NCBI GenBank assembly: GCA_003561215.1
Contig: PWXG01000241.1
Location: 1-39,921, forward strand
DNA: 39,921 nt
Reading direction: 5' to 3'
DNA from: Thermotogales bacterium
Lineage (GTDB): Bacteria; Thermotogota; Thermotogae; Petrotogales; Kosmotogaceae
This document shows, piece by piece, positions 24,974 through 32,611 of this stretch (positions within the stretch are counted from its first letter, which is position 1; the number at the start of each line of letters is the position of its first letter). The notes beneath the pieces are model-generated. The model was not told the DNA's origin. It was given only the letters and a program-made list of their open reading frames with translations, and searched no databases. Made by a program: the position numbers and the translations under genes.

Positions 24974-26506
24974 TCAACTAGCGTACGCCACACTCCTCTT
25001 CTCACGTATAACTGTTACCTTAATCACTCCGGGGTACTCCAGTTTCGCTTCGATCTCCCTGGCAATATCTGCAGACAGTTTTTCCGACAACACGTCATCC
25101 AGTTTCTCAGGCTCTACGATGACCCTTATCTCTCGACCTGCCTGTATGGCATAAGCTTTTTCAATGTGACTGAAGCCCTTTGCTATTCCCTCGAGGTTTT
25201 CGAGGCGCTTTATATACATGTCGAGAGATTCTCTCCTTGCTCCTGGTCTTGCCGCAGATACCGCATCAGCAGCCGCAACCAAGACTGCTTCTGAACTCGT
25301 CGGTTCGAACTCCCCATGGTGGTACTGGATCATGTTTATTACCTGGGCTTTCTCTCCGTACCTCTTGGCAATATCACCACCGATAGATGCATGAGAGCCC
25401 TCTATCTCATGATCGAGCGCCTTCCCGATATCATGCAACAAAGCTCCTCTCTTCACCTTGTCGACATTCAGTCCCAGCTCGGCAGCCATCAGGGCCGCTA
25501 TCTGTGCAACTTCGATCGAATGAGCGAGAACGTTTTGACCATAGCTTGTTCTGTACTTCAGACGACCCAAAAGCTTCACCAGTTCCGGGTGAAGCGAGGG
25601 AATACCGACCTTCATCAGAGCTTCCTGTCCGGTTTCCTTTATCTCTGCATAGATCTCCTTCTTTGTCTTCTCGTACATCTCCTCGATTCTGGCCGGGTGT
25701 ATTCTGCCGTCTTCAATCAGTTTCTCAAGCGCCAGTTTCCCGATTTCTCTCCTCAGGGGATTGAAACATGATATGACGACCACTTCAGGCGTGTCGTCGA
25801 TGATCAGGTCAGCGCCCGTCAGCTTCTCAAAAGCCCTGATATTCCTTCCTTCACGTCCGATGATTCTCCCTTTCATCTCGTCTGAAGGAAGACTGACCGT
25901 GCTTACAGTTACATCGCCTGTGTAGTCGGCAGCGTATCTCTGGATCGCGTTCACTATGACCCACTTGGCATGTTTGCTCGCGTCTTCCTCATACTGGTCT
26001 TTTAGTTGCTTGTATCGCTGCGCGATATCTTGTTCGTATGTCTCTTCAGCTCTCTGCAAAACAACCTGTCTTGCTTCTTCAGGCGAAAGGTCGGCCAGCT
26101 CGTAAAGCCTTTTCTCAGCCTCTTCCCTTTGCTTCTTTACCTCTCCACGCTCTTTTTCCAATTCACTCTTGAGTCTGTCGACGGACTCCTCTTTCTTGTC
26201 AAGATTGTCTTCTCGTCTCGATATCCTCTCTTCCCACTGCTTCAGTTCTTCTCTTTCCCTGCGAAACTCTCTTTCCTTTTCCTCTCTGAGTCTGTGTACT
26301 TCTTCTCTGCCCTCGATTACCGCTTTCTTCTTCAAGTGCTCAGCTTCTTCCTGAGCTCTCTTTCTTATAGTCTCTGCATCAGATTTCGCAGCTTTTTGTT
26401 GTTCCTCTATGTTTCTCCGCGTACGTTTCTCAATTACCGGTCCCAGAACAATAACAGCAGCTACGACTCCTATCACGACACCCAAGAACAACCATAGTGC
26501 AACCAT
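24974..26506 (-). CDS. rny: Ribonuclease Y
   Basis: RNase Y is a membrane-anchored endoribonuclease that starts mRNA decay in many bacteria. The 510-residue protein has an N-terminal membrane helix (about 4-22), a long charged coiled coil (about 25-165), a KH RNA-binding domain (about 200-265, GRIIGREGRNIRAFEKLTG), and a HD domain with HSIEVAQIAALMA and ALLHDIGKALDHE as metal-site residues. The length and order match the family exactly. The ATG at 26506 is the only sensible start, yet it has no Shine-Dalgarno sequence close by; a strong AAAGGAGGGAG lies about 45 bases too far upstream. It follows recX after a 122-bp leader. Confidence 0.96.
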   Translation of the reverse strand: MVALWLFLGVVIGVVAAVIVLGPVIEKRTRRNIEEQQKAAKSDAETIRKRAQEEAEHLKKKAVIEGREEVHRLREEKEREFRREREELKQWEERISRREDNLDKKEESVDRLKSELEKERGEVKKQREEAEKRLYELADLSPEEARQVVLQRAEETYEQDIAQRYKQLKDQYEEDASKHAKWVIVNAIQRYAADYTGDVTVSTVSLPSDEMKGRIIGREGRNIRAFEKLTGADLIIDDTPEVVVISCFNPLRREIGKLALEKLIEDGRIHPARIEEMYEKTKKEIYAEIKETGQEALMKVGIPSLHPELVKLLGRLKYRTSYGQNVLAHSIEVAQIAALMAAELGLNVDKVKRGALLHDIGKALDHEIEGSHASIGGDIAKRYGEKAQVINMIQYHHGEFEPTSSEAVLVAAADAVSAARPGARRESLDMYIKRLENLEGIAKGFSHIEKAYAIQAGREIRVIVEPEKLDDVLSEKLSADIAREIEAKLEYPGVIKVTVIREKRSVAYAS

Positions 26507-26628
26507 CCGTTCGCTGGTCTGATTTCTCCATAAGTCGAAATCCCTGCCAGCTCCCTCCTTTCTAAGCGATTATTGATCGATTCATCTCGCATTTTAGTCT
26601 GCTCAGTGCTTCCCCCGGGACCAGCGGT
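26507..26628 (-). other. rny leader with long-range inverted repeat and orphan Shine-Dalgarno
   Basis: This 122-bp gap between recX and rny holds two arms of an 8-bp perfect inverted repeat, CGCTGGTC and GACCAGCG (26512-26519 and 26619-26626), about 100 nt apart, which could fold the leader and cover the rny start. A strong AAAGGAGGGAG (minus strand, complement of 26552-26563) has no start codon at normal spacing. A weak -10-like TAAAAT is present without a -35. No intrinsic terminator was seen. Confidence 0.4.
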
Positions 26629-27105
26629 TCAATCGGAGCGATACCTGCTGAGTTCCGCTGCGATTCTCTCATACTCAAATCCCTTCCTGAGAAGCTTGTC
26701 AACCAGTCTTTTCCTGTTTGCGGGAGTTAGATCCAGACCTCTTCCCAATTTTCTGATCTCCTTCTTGAGTATTTCGTCTGCTTCATCTTGAAGCTTTTCA
26801 TCAGAAAGAAGATCCTCCAATTCCTCCCTCGCTATACCGAATCGTTCAAGTTCCCTTCTGATTCTTATGAAACCCTTCTTCGAGAGCTTCATAGCATCTG
26901 ATATGTAGTGCCGTGCAAATCTTCTGTCGTCTACTATGCCACTCTCCTTAAGCTTGGCAATAGCGTCTTCAACACACTTACTAGAAAAACCCTTCTTCAG
27001 AAGAAGACTCCTTACCTCGTATTCCGATCTCTCCCTGAATGCCAAAAACCGTCTCAGGAGTCGGAAGATTTCATCCTGTTTTCCGGGTTCACTCTCTTGA
27101 CTCAT
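26629..27105 (-). CDS. recX: Regulatory protein RecX
   Basis: RecX binds RecA filaments and limits their activity. The 158-residue helical protein has the RecX three-helix repeats: [51 protein letters not shown], then [26 protein letters not shown], and a final [26 protein letters not shown]. It starts inside the recA end (17-nt overlap), the usual recA-recX arrangement, so the ratio is probably set by translational coupling. Confidence 0.94.
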   Translation of the reverse strand: MSQESEPGKQDEIFRLLRRFLAFRERSEYEVRSLLLKKGFSSKCVEDAIAKLKESGIVDDRRFARHYISDAMKLSKKGFIRIRRELERFGIAREELEDLLSDEKLQDEADEILKKEIRKLGRGLDLTPANRKRLVDKLLRKGFEYERIAAELSRYRSD

Positions 27106-28141
27106 CGCTCACATCATTAATCGAAGATGCTTCGGGAAGACCAAGAGCCTTTCGGATCCTCGTTTCCATTTCACTCATAACATCCGGTGTCTTTGCTATG
27201 TGGTCTGCCGCATTAGCCTTTCCTTGACCCAAACTGGTCTCCTTTCCGTCCTCCGAAACGTAGTTGTACCACGCACCTTTCCTTTCTACTATCCCTGTTT
27301 CGAGACCCAGGTTGATCAGCTCGTGTTCCCTCGCGATCCCTTTTCCATAGATGATGTCTACCTTGGCCTCTTTGAACGGCGGGGCAAGCTTGTTTTTTAC
27401 CACTTTGACCGTAGTCTCGTTACCGGTAACGCTTGAACCTTCCCTAATGGCAGCTCCACGTCTTATCTCAAGTCTGATCGAAGCATAGAACTTCAGTGCC
27501 ACGCCTCCAGTCGTTGTTTCCGGATTACCGTACATGACACCGATCTTCATCCGAGTCTGGTTAATGAACATAACTATGGTCTTTGACTTGCTTACAGTTC
27601 CGGATATCTTTCTCAATGTCTGCGACATCAGTCGTGCCTGAAGGCCCACCTGTAGCTCACCGATGGAGCCCTCGATCTCAATCCTGGGGACAAGCGCGGC
27701 CACAGAATCAACAACCACCATATCTACGGCATTTGATCTGACCAGACCGTCTACGATCTCAAGTGCCTGTTCACCGTAGTCCGGCTGAGATATTAACAGG
27801 TTGTCCACATCGACACCCAGGTTTCTCGCGTACTTGATGTCCAGAGCGTGCTCAGCATCAACAAACGCAGCAATTCCTCCGCGTCTCTGGACTTCTGCAA
27901 CGGCATGCAGAGCAACGGTCGTCTTTCCACTCGATTCTGCGCCGTAGACTTCCACCACCCTGCCGCGCGGATAGCCCCCAATTGTGACGGCACTGTCTAT
28001 CGATATCGAACCTGATGAGATAACATCAACCGATTGCATGGATTCCTGGCTCCCAAGAAGCATTACGGAGCCCTTCCCGAACTGTTTCTCGATTTCCCTT
28101 ATGGCCCTGTCAAGGGCGGCTTTCTTATCTCTCGACGTCAT
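27089..28141 (-). CDS. recA: Recombinase RecA
   Basis: RecA forms filaments on single-stranded DNA for strand exchange and, in many bacteria, LexA cleavage. From the ATG at 28141 it is 350 residues, normal for the family. Walker A is GAESSGKT (67-74), with [18 protein letters not shown], the [22 protein letters not shown] loop 2 region and GKAN at the C-terminal end. An upstream in-frame start at 28225 would add 28 residues inside thpR and is rejected; GAAGGAGG lies 11 bases before 28141. It overlaps thpR by 17 nt and recX by 17 nt. Confidence 0.97.
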   Translation of the reverse strand: MTSRDKKAALDRAIREIEKQFGKGSVMLLGSQESMQSVDVISSGSISIDSAVTIGGYPRGRVVEVYGAESSGKTTVALHAVAEVQRRGGIAAFVDAEHALDIKYARNLGVDVDNLLISQPDYGEQALEIVDGLVRSNAVDMVVVDSVAALVPRIEIEGSIGELQVGLQARLMSQTLRKISGTVSKSKTIVMFINQTRMKIGVMYGNPETTTGGVALKFYASIRLEIRRGAAIREGSSVTGNETTVKVVKNKLAPPFKEAKVDIIYGKGIAREHELINLGLETGIVERKGAWYNYVSEDGKETSLGQGKANAADHIAKTPDVMSEMETRIRKALGLPEASSINDVSDESRE

Positions 28142-28697
28142 GCTCTTGAAGTCCTCCTTCGAAGTCGCAGGTGTAGAGTTCGCGATATCTCGCGCCTTCT
28201 TTACCAAGAATTGACTCAAAGACAACCACTTGTTCCACCGGAACTACTACATTTTCGGGTATCAGTGTATCAAGAAGCTTCTCCCAGTATTCCGGGCTGT
28301 ACTTGATCCTTCCTATGGTGATGTGAGGATGGAAGGATCCCTCAACAGGAATTGAAAGGCTTTCTGTCAGGATTCTTATCTCTCGTCTCAGACTCTGTAC
28401 AATCGAAGAATCATCAAGGCCCAACCAGATCACCCTTGGCAATCCCTTGTATTTGAAGTATCCGATCTCCCTGGTGATTACGGAAAAGGACGGGAAACCT
28501 CTCAGCCTGTTTGACAGTATATGAGCCAGCTGACTGGTCTTTGGCTTTTCTATCTCACCCAGAAAAGCTAGTGTAAGATGCGCATTCCCCGGGGTTACCC
28601 AATTTCCCTTGAACCCCATTCTTCTGAGCTTCTCAACGCTTTTGTCGAGTATCTCTGCAACCTTTGGTCCCGTATCTATCGCAATGAATGCCCTCAA
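28125..28697 (-). CDS. thpR: RNA 2',3'-cyclic phosphodiesterase (2H family)
   Basis: A 190-residue 2H phosphoesterase (older name 2'-5' RNA ligase, LigT). It opens 2',3'-cyclic phosphates on RNA and can join certain tRNA halves. The two catalytic motifs are HLTL (His40-Leu43) in [10 protein letters not shown] and HITI (His125-Ile128) in [10 protein letters not shown], in the usual positions and spacing. The start overlaps the pgsA stop by 4 nt (ATGA); its end overlaps recA by 17 nt. Its place before recA gives no obvious functional link, but the order pgsA-thpR-recA or pgsA-cinA-recA is common. Confidence 0.93.
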   Translation of the reverse strand: MRAFIAIDTGPKVAEILDKSVEKLRRMGFKGNWVTPGNAHLTLAFLGEIEKPKTSQLAHILSNRLRGFPSFSVITREIGYFKYKGLPRVIWLGLDDSSIVQSLRREIRILTESLSIPVEGSFHPHITIGRIKYSPEYWEKLLDTLIPENVVVPVEQVVVFESILGKEGARYRELYTCDFEGGLQEHDVER

Positions 28698-29242
28698 TCA
28701 GCTCCCCCCCTTTTCATAATTGCGCGGTGGCTCATCACGTAGTTCAGTCCACTTGCAACAGTTATAAGACCCACAACCAGCTGTAGAGCTGACATCGCCG
28801 ATGCTGCAGGAAAACCCAGCAATAGATGAAAGTAAGCTGCAGCGATGAAAACAAATTGGATCACGGTTTTGACTTTGCCGATCATGTCGGCAGCTATGAC
28901 GGTTCCTGACGACGCCCCGATCATTCTTACCCCCGAAACAATGATATCCCTGAATACAACTACTATCAGCAGCCAGAAGTTCACAACTCCAGCACTGAAA
29001 AGCGCTATGAACAGACCCGTTACAAGGATCTTGTCCGAGATCTGGTCCAGGAATTTCCCTAGAGTTGTTACACTTCCGTACTTCCTCGCCACAAATCCGT
29101 CGAAATAGTCCGTGGACGCCGCGACAGCGAAGAGTATCCCCGAAACCCATAGCGCCCCCGATGAACCGATCTTCAGGAAGACGATGATCGGAAGCGTCAT
29201 AACTATCCTTGTCAACGTAAGGATATTAGGCAGATTTCGCAT
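28694..29242 (-). CDS. pgsA: CDP-diacylglycerol-glycerol-3-phosphate 3-phosphatidyltransferase
   Basis: PgsA makes phosphatidylglycerol phosphate from CDP-diacylglycerol and glycerol-3-phosphate at the cytoplasmic membrane. The CDP-alcohol phosphotransferase motif D-x2-DG-x2-AR-x8-G-x3-D-x3-D is seen as DYFDGFVARKYGSVTTLGKFLDQISD. From the ATG at 29242 (MRNLPNILTLTRI, the standard start) it is 182 residues with about five membrane helices. The open frame extends 11 codons further upstream, but those residues are unlike the family. It overlaps the rimO end by 17 nt and thpR by 4 nt. Confidence 0.94.
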   Translation of the reverse strand: MRNLPNILTLTRIVMTLPIIVFLKIGSSGALWVSGILFAVAASTDYFDGFVARKYGSVTTLGKFLDQISDKILVTGLFIALFSAGVVNFWLLIVVVFRDIIVSGVRMIGASSGTVIAADMIGKVKTVIQFVFIAAAYFHLLLGFPAASAMSALQLVVGLITVASGLNYVMSHRAIMKRGGAD

Positions 29243-30533
29243 CTGCTCCCACGACCCCTCTTGTATCATGCACATCAGCGGCAGTTACAAGGCATTCCAC
29301 AAAACCACCGACATCGGCATTTCCACTAAGAATAACAGATCCATCGATCTCAGGTGCAGAATCGAACAGTCTGCCTACTAGTATTCCACCGGCATTCTCT
29401 TCGATCAGTGCTTTCCTGTGCTTTCCCACATGACGCTGGTTGATCTGGTGGGAGATCTCGTCCTGTTCGCACAAGAGTCCGTTGAGATACTCCTGCGCTC
29501 GTTCAATACCCATGACGGGTTTCCTGGCGAAAGCGGCCGTTCCTTCTTCAGGAGAATAGACAAATCCCCCGAGCCAATTAAACCTCACCGCTTTGATAAA
29601 ATCGAGTGTTTCTTCGATCGTTTCCCTGTTCTCCCCGGGAAATCCCACCAGCAGAGTGGTCCTCAGAACTGCGCCTGGAACTTGAGTTCGGATCTCCTTA
29701 AGCAACGCCCTGAGCTCCCTGTTGTTTTTCGTCCGGTCCATTGCTCTAAGTATCCTGTCAGAACCGCTCTGAACAGGAATGTCGAAATACGGCAAAGCAT
29801 GCTTCGAGCTCGCGATGGCATGTATCAGTCTGCTCGTAAGGTGATCAGGGTGGAGGTACATGACCCTCACCCAGAAATCTCCTTCGATTTCATCCAATCC
29901 CCTCAGTAACTCCGGTAATGCCTGCCTGTCATACAGATCAGTGCCGTATTGCGTAGTGTCCTGGGAGACTAATACGATCTCCTTTATACCTCGTTTCACC
30001 AGAGCTCGCACTTCTCTTGTAATGTCCTCTACGCCTCTACTTTTCGATTTTCCCTTGAAGGAAGGAATAGAACAGAAAGCACAGGCCCTGTCACATCCGT
30101 CGCCGATCTTCACAAATGCGTAGGGGGGAGAATCACACCTGATTTCATACTCATATATCGTCTCTGGCTCTGAGAGAACGAAGAATGCACCTTTCTCTAC
30201 CAGATCGGCCAGAACTGACGGGGATGTTATGGAAATCAGACCGTCAATTTCCCGGATTTCCTCCTTCAGCTCTTTGTAATACCGTTGAACAAGACAGCCA
30301 AATGCAATTACTTTCAGCTCAGGCTTCTCCTCCTTGAGTTGACAGAAAGAAAGGATCCCCTCTATGCTCTCCATCTTCGCAGCTTCTATGAACCCACAAG
30401 TGTCAATCATAACAAGTTCGCTTTCAATAGGGTTTTCAACGAATTCGTGGCCTCTTGATATCATTATCCCTCTGAAGTTGCTCATGTCTGAATCGTTCTT
30501 TGGACAACCCAGCACCTGAAGGTAAAGCTTCAT
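29226..30533 (-). CDS. rimO: Ribosomal protein S12 methylthiotransferase
   Basis: RimO puts a methylthio group on the conserved aspartate of ribosomal protein S12 using two [4Fe-4S] clusters. The 435-residue protein has the N-terminal UPF0004 cysteines Cys10, Cys46 and Cys80, the radical SAM CDRACAFC (Cys147, Cys151, Cys154), and a C-terminal TRAM domain (about 368-425). Details such as QVLGCPKNDSDMSNF and SFKGKSKSR favour RimO over the tRNA enzyme MiaB. The ATG at 30533 overlaps the stop of the upstream gene by one base (TGATG). Confidence 0.95.
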   Translation of the reverse strand: MKLYLQVLGCPKNDSDMSNFRGIMISRGHEFVENPIESELVMIDTCGFIEAAKMESIEGILSFCQLKEEKPELKVIAFGCLVQRYYKELKEEIREIDGLISITSPSVLADLVEKGAFFVLSEPETIYEYEIRCDSPPYAFVKIGDGCDRACAFCSIPSFKGKSKSRGVEDITREVRALVKRGIKEIVLVSQDTTQYGTDLYDRQALPELLRGLDEIEGDFWVRVMYLHPDHLTSRLIHAIASSKHALPYFDIPVQSGSDRILRAMDRTKNNRELRALLKEIRTQVPGAVLRTTLLVGFPGENRETIEETLDFIKAVRFNWLGGFVYSPEEGTAAFARKPVMGIERAQEYLNGLLCEQDEISHQINQRHVGKHRKALIEENAGGILVGRLFDSAPEIDGSVILSGNADVGGFVECLVTAADVHDTRGVVGADAKSA

Positions 30534-31072
30534 CAGGCCAATCTCTCCTTTCGCTTCTCCAGGTAGAGACTTCTGATTTTCGTAAGCTCCGCAATGTAAT
30601 CTGGATGCTTGTAATTAGGGTAAGTATGCTCGAATGGTCTAAAAACGCCATCGACGAACATCAATGTGATCTCGGCGAAAAAACCTCTTCCAATATAGAT
30701 CCTGTTTGCCCAGTGTTTCGTCGAGGCGAGAACGAACTGTGTGTGATGAACATAACCCGGGTCTATATTGACTTTCCTGTTGCCGTCGATCCTGGTTTTG
30801 TCCTCAATTTCACAAGCAATTAGTTTGATCTCGACGAGTTCTGAAGGGTGAAACAGTCTTCGGAAGCTAACAAGCCTTGCGGTAAGATCTGGTCCCATTT
30901 CCTGGTCATAGAAACTTGTGAAGACACTAAATGGAAGTTCTTCAGATACGTGGTCAATATCACCCAGACGCTCTTCCAGAAGAGGCCCAAGCTCATTTAG
31001 ATAGTAATCTGTATATGCAGAAAAGATTAACGAGGCCACATTCACGAACTCGCTTGGTTTGATTGCTTTCAT
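30533..31072 (-). CDS. DUF4416 family protein
   Basis: A 179-residue protein of DUF4416, function unknown. Typical features are ASLIFSAYTDYY near the start, SFYDQEMGPDLTARLVSFRRLF, KLIACEIEDKT, the hallmark VNIDPGYV, LASTKHWANRIYIGRGFFAEITL and the ending HTYPNYKHPDYI. DUF4416 is found beside tRNA/ribosome-modifying genes, and here it is translationally coupled to rimO. The ATG at 31072 has GGAG eight bases upstream; a GTG three codons earlier overlaps that site. It is the first gene of the DUF4416-rimO-pgsA-thpR-recA-recX operon. Confidence 0.85.
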   Translation of the reverse strand: MKAIKPSEFVNVASLIFSAYTDYYLNELGPLLEERLGDIDHVSEELPFSVFTSFYDQEMGPDLTARLVSFRRLFHPSELVEIKLIACEIEDKTRIDGNRKVNIDPGYVHHTQFVLASTKHWANRIYIGRGFFAEITLMFVDGVFRPFEHTYPNYKHPDYIAELTKIRSLYLEKRKERLA

Positions 31073-31115
31073 GAGTTCCACTCCATATGAATCCAGTTAG
31101 AATCTATGTCATACA

Positions 31116-31138
31116 CAAGAGAGTGAAGCTTGCTCTTG
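31116..31138. repeat. 23-bp inverted repeat in the leader of the DUF4416 operon
   Basis: CAAGAG (31116-31121), an 11-nt spacer containing AAGCTT, then CTCTTG (31133-31138). It has the same 6-11-6 layout as the repeat at 31164-31186 but a different sequence. It lies in the predicted 5' leader of the DUF4416 mRNA, so it could be an RNA hairpin or a DNA operator. Confidence 0.45.
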
Positions 31139-31163
31139 CGTCGTGATACCGCCGAGGTCTTCC

Positions 31164-31186
31164 AGCATCGAAATTATATCACGATG
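31164..31186. promoter_or_regulatory. 23-bp perfect inverted repeat overlapping a promoter
   Basis: GCATCG (31164-31169), an 11-nt spacer AAATTATATCA, then CGATGC (31181-31186). The spacer contains the minus-strand extended -10 for the DUF4416-rimO-recA operon, so a protein bound here would block that promoter. The repeat has odd length (centre at 31175), unlike Rex sites, which are 18-bp TTGTGA-N6-TCACAA. The regulator is unknown. Confidence 0.55.
31172..31180 (-). promoter_or_regulatory. Extended -10 promoter for the DUF4416-rimO-recA operon
   Basis: On the minus strand TGATATAAT, a perfect TATAAT with the extended TG one base before it, about 100 bases upstream of the ATG at 31072. No strong -35 is seen (GGACGA at 17-nt spacing), as expected for an extended -10 type. 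It sits within a 23-bp inverted repeat. Confidence 0.6.
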
Positions 31187-31234
31187 CGCGCATTGTCGTC
31201 CAAAATGGATCAGCGCAACACGTGCTCTGAGCCA

Positions 31235-31243
31235 TGCTATAAT
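31235..31243 (+). promoter_or_regulatory. Extended -10 promoter for rex
   Basis: TGCTATAAT on the plus strand: perfect TATAAT with an extended TG, about 88 bases before the rex ATG. The -35 region (GCAACA) is poor. The resulting leader (about 31250-31330) contains GGGTCG (31252-31257) that can pair with CGACCC (31298-31303), and CCGGA with TCCGG, so it may be folded. The two divergent -10 boxes are 57 bp apart. Confidence 0.6.
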
Positions 31244-31330
31244 CACATCTGGGGTCGATACCGGACATGGCGTGCATCCAGCTAACTGTGACGATCGCGA
31301 CCCAGCATAATCTTATCCGGAGCGTGCAGG

Positions 31331-31975
31331 ATGTATACTTCCAGGATTTCCAAGCAGACTATTAAGCGCTTAGCCATCTACTACAGATACCTGGAAAAAC
31401 TCCATAAAGAAGGCAGGCGCACTGTATCTTCTCATGAAATAGGCGAAGAGCTTGGCTTGAAGGCTAGCCAGGTAAGAAAGGATCTTTCCTATTTCGGAGG
31501 GTTCGGCAAGCGAGGCGTGGGTTACGAAATTCGGACCCTTGCACTGAAGGTCAGCAAGATATTGGGACTGACACGGTCCTGGAATGTCTGCATAGTAGGC
31601 GCTGGTAACCTGGGAAGAGCTCTACTGCGTTTCCCTGGACTGAAGGAGAAAGGCTTCAGGATCGTATCTGTCTTTGACAAGGATTCTGCAAAAATTGGCA
31701 AGCCTGTCGAGCGTGATCTTGTAGTGATTGATGTCAAGAGGCTTTCAGAAATAGTGAAGGCAGAGCAAATTGAGATTGGAGTCATTACGACGCCTGCAGC
31801 AGATGCACAGGAGGTCGCTGAACTCCTTTCCAAAAGCGGTGTAAAGGGAATCATAAACTTTGCACCTGCTAGAGTGAGTGTTCCCGAGACCGCGAGTCTT
31901 GAGGAAATAGACATTTCGGTAGCGTTCTCTTCGGTTGCTTTTGGGATCATCACATCGGAAGAAGATAGTGACTAG
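31331..31975 (+). CDS. rex: Redox-sensing transcriptional repressor Rex
   Basis: Rex senses the NADH/NAD+ ratio: it binds operators when NAD+ is high and leaves when NADH rises, releasing fermentation and hydrogen-evolution genes. The 214-residue protein has an N-terminal winged helix (about 8-62, TVSSHEIGEELGLKASQVRKDLSYFGGFGKRGVGY), the Rossmann NAD loop GAGNLG (90-95), and the C-terminal domain-swap helix. GGAG lies eight bases before the ATG. It is 1 nt away from udk and divergent from the DUF4416 operon, which makes control of the shared region possible, although no good Rex box is seen there. Confidence 0.96.
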   Translation: MYTSRISKQTIKRLAIYYRYLEKLHKEGRRTVSSHEIGEELGLKASQVRKDLSYFGGFGKRGVGYEIRTLALKVSKILGLTRSWNVCIVGAGNLGRALLRFPGLKEKGFRIVSVFDKDSAKIGKPVERDLVVIDVKRLSEIVKAEQIEIGVITTPAADAQEVAELLSKSGVKGIINFAPARVSVPETASLEEIDISVAFSSVAFGIITSEEDSD

Positions 31976-31976
31976 T

Positions 31977-32591
31977 ATGCCAAACGGTATTATGGTAGCC
32001 ATCGTAGGCGGCAGCGGAGCAGGCAAGACTTCAGTGGCGGAGTTTCTCAAGGAACACTTCGGAGACCTTTGCGACATATTATCGATGGATGACTACTACC
32101 GAAATCTCCAACCTGGAGTGGATCCCAGAAACTTCAACTTTGACAGCCCGAAGGCCTTCGATTTTACCCTTTTTCGTGATCATATAAGCAGTGTTAAGGC
32201 CTGTCGAGCAATCGACCTTCCGATTTACTCGATGATCACGTATAGAAGGGAGGAAGGGATAAAAAAGGTCTACGAACCCCGACCCCTGAACATTTTTGAA
32301 GGTATTCTAATCTTACATAGTGAAGACATAAGAGAACTGTTCGATTTTTCAGTATACATTGATGCGCCACCTGATGAACGACTCATCAGAAGGATTGAAA
32401 GGGACACAAAAGAGAGGGGACGTTCCCTGGAGAGCATCATATCCCAGTATCGTAGATTTGTGGCTCCTTCTTTTGTGAGTTTCATTGAGCCCCAGAAGTA
32501 CTTTTGTGATATAGTTTTACCAGACGGAATAGCAAATGCTACTGGGCTGAGAGTAATCGTAAACGCTATTGAGAACATGCTTAAGGACTGA
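31977..32591 (+). CDS. udk: Uridine kinase
   Basis: Udk phosphorylates uridine and cytidine to UMP and CMP with ATP or GTP in pyrimidine salvage. The 204-residue protein shows the P-loop GGSGAGKT (11-18), ILSMDDYYRN, the FNFDSPKAFDF segment, IYSMITYRR, IFEGILIL and the RRIERDTKERGRS lid, all standard for this family. The ATG at 31977 is one base after the rex stop; an in-frame GTG at 31968, overlapping rex, is an alternative with GGAAGAAG upstream. Together with the nucleoside importer downstream and the pyrimidine phosphorylase on the other strand, it forms a salvage set. Confidence 0.94.
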   Translation: MPNGIMVAIVGGSGAGKTSVAEFLKEHFGDLCDILSMDDYYRNLQPGVDPRNFNFDSPKAFDFTLFRDHISSVKACRAIDLPIYSMITYRREEGIKKVYEPRPLNIFEGILILHSEDIRELFDFSVYIDAPPDERLIRRIERDTKERGRSLESIISQYRRFVAPSFVSFIEPQKYFCDIVLPDGIANATGLRVIVNAIENMLKD

Positions 32592-32611
32592 TCTTTTGTG
32601 GAGGTGTTCCG

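Noticed and set aside
26006-26497. 163-residue Leu/Phe/Ser-rich plus-strand frame
   Set aside because: It is the reverse reading of the Glu/Lys/Arg-rich coiled coil of RNase Y, which always gives hydrophobic-looking shadows.
26545-26563. Small upstream ORF behind the orphan ribosome site before rny
   Set aside because: No ATG, GTG or TTG lies 4-12 nt downstream; the nearest ATG is about 20 nt away and opens only a 33-codon frame overlapping rny.
28142-28225. 28-residue N-terminal extension of RecA
   Set aside because: It overlaps thpR by 101 nt, is unlike RecA N-termini, and a well-placed GGAGG precedes the ATG at 28141.
31082-31330. Possible Rex operator in the divergent region
   Set aside because: No TTGTGA-N6-TCACAA match; the only strong palindrome has odd spacing and different half-sites, so autoregulation by Rex is not claimed.
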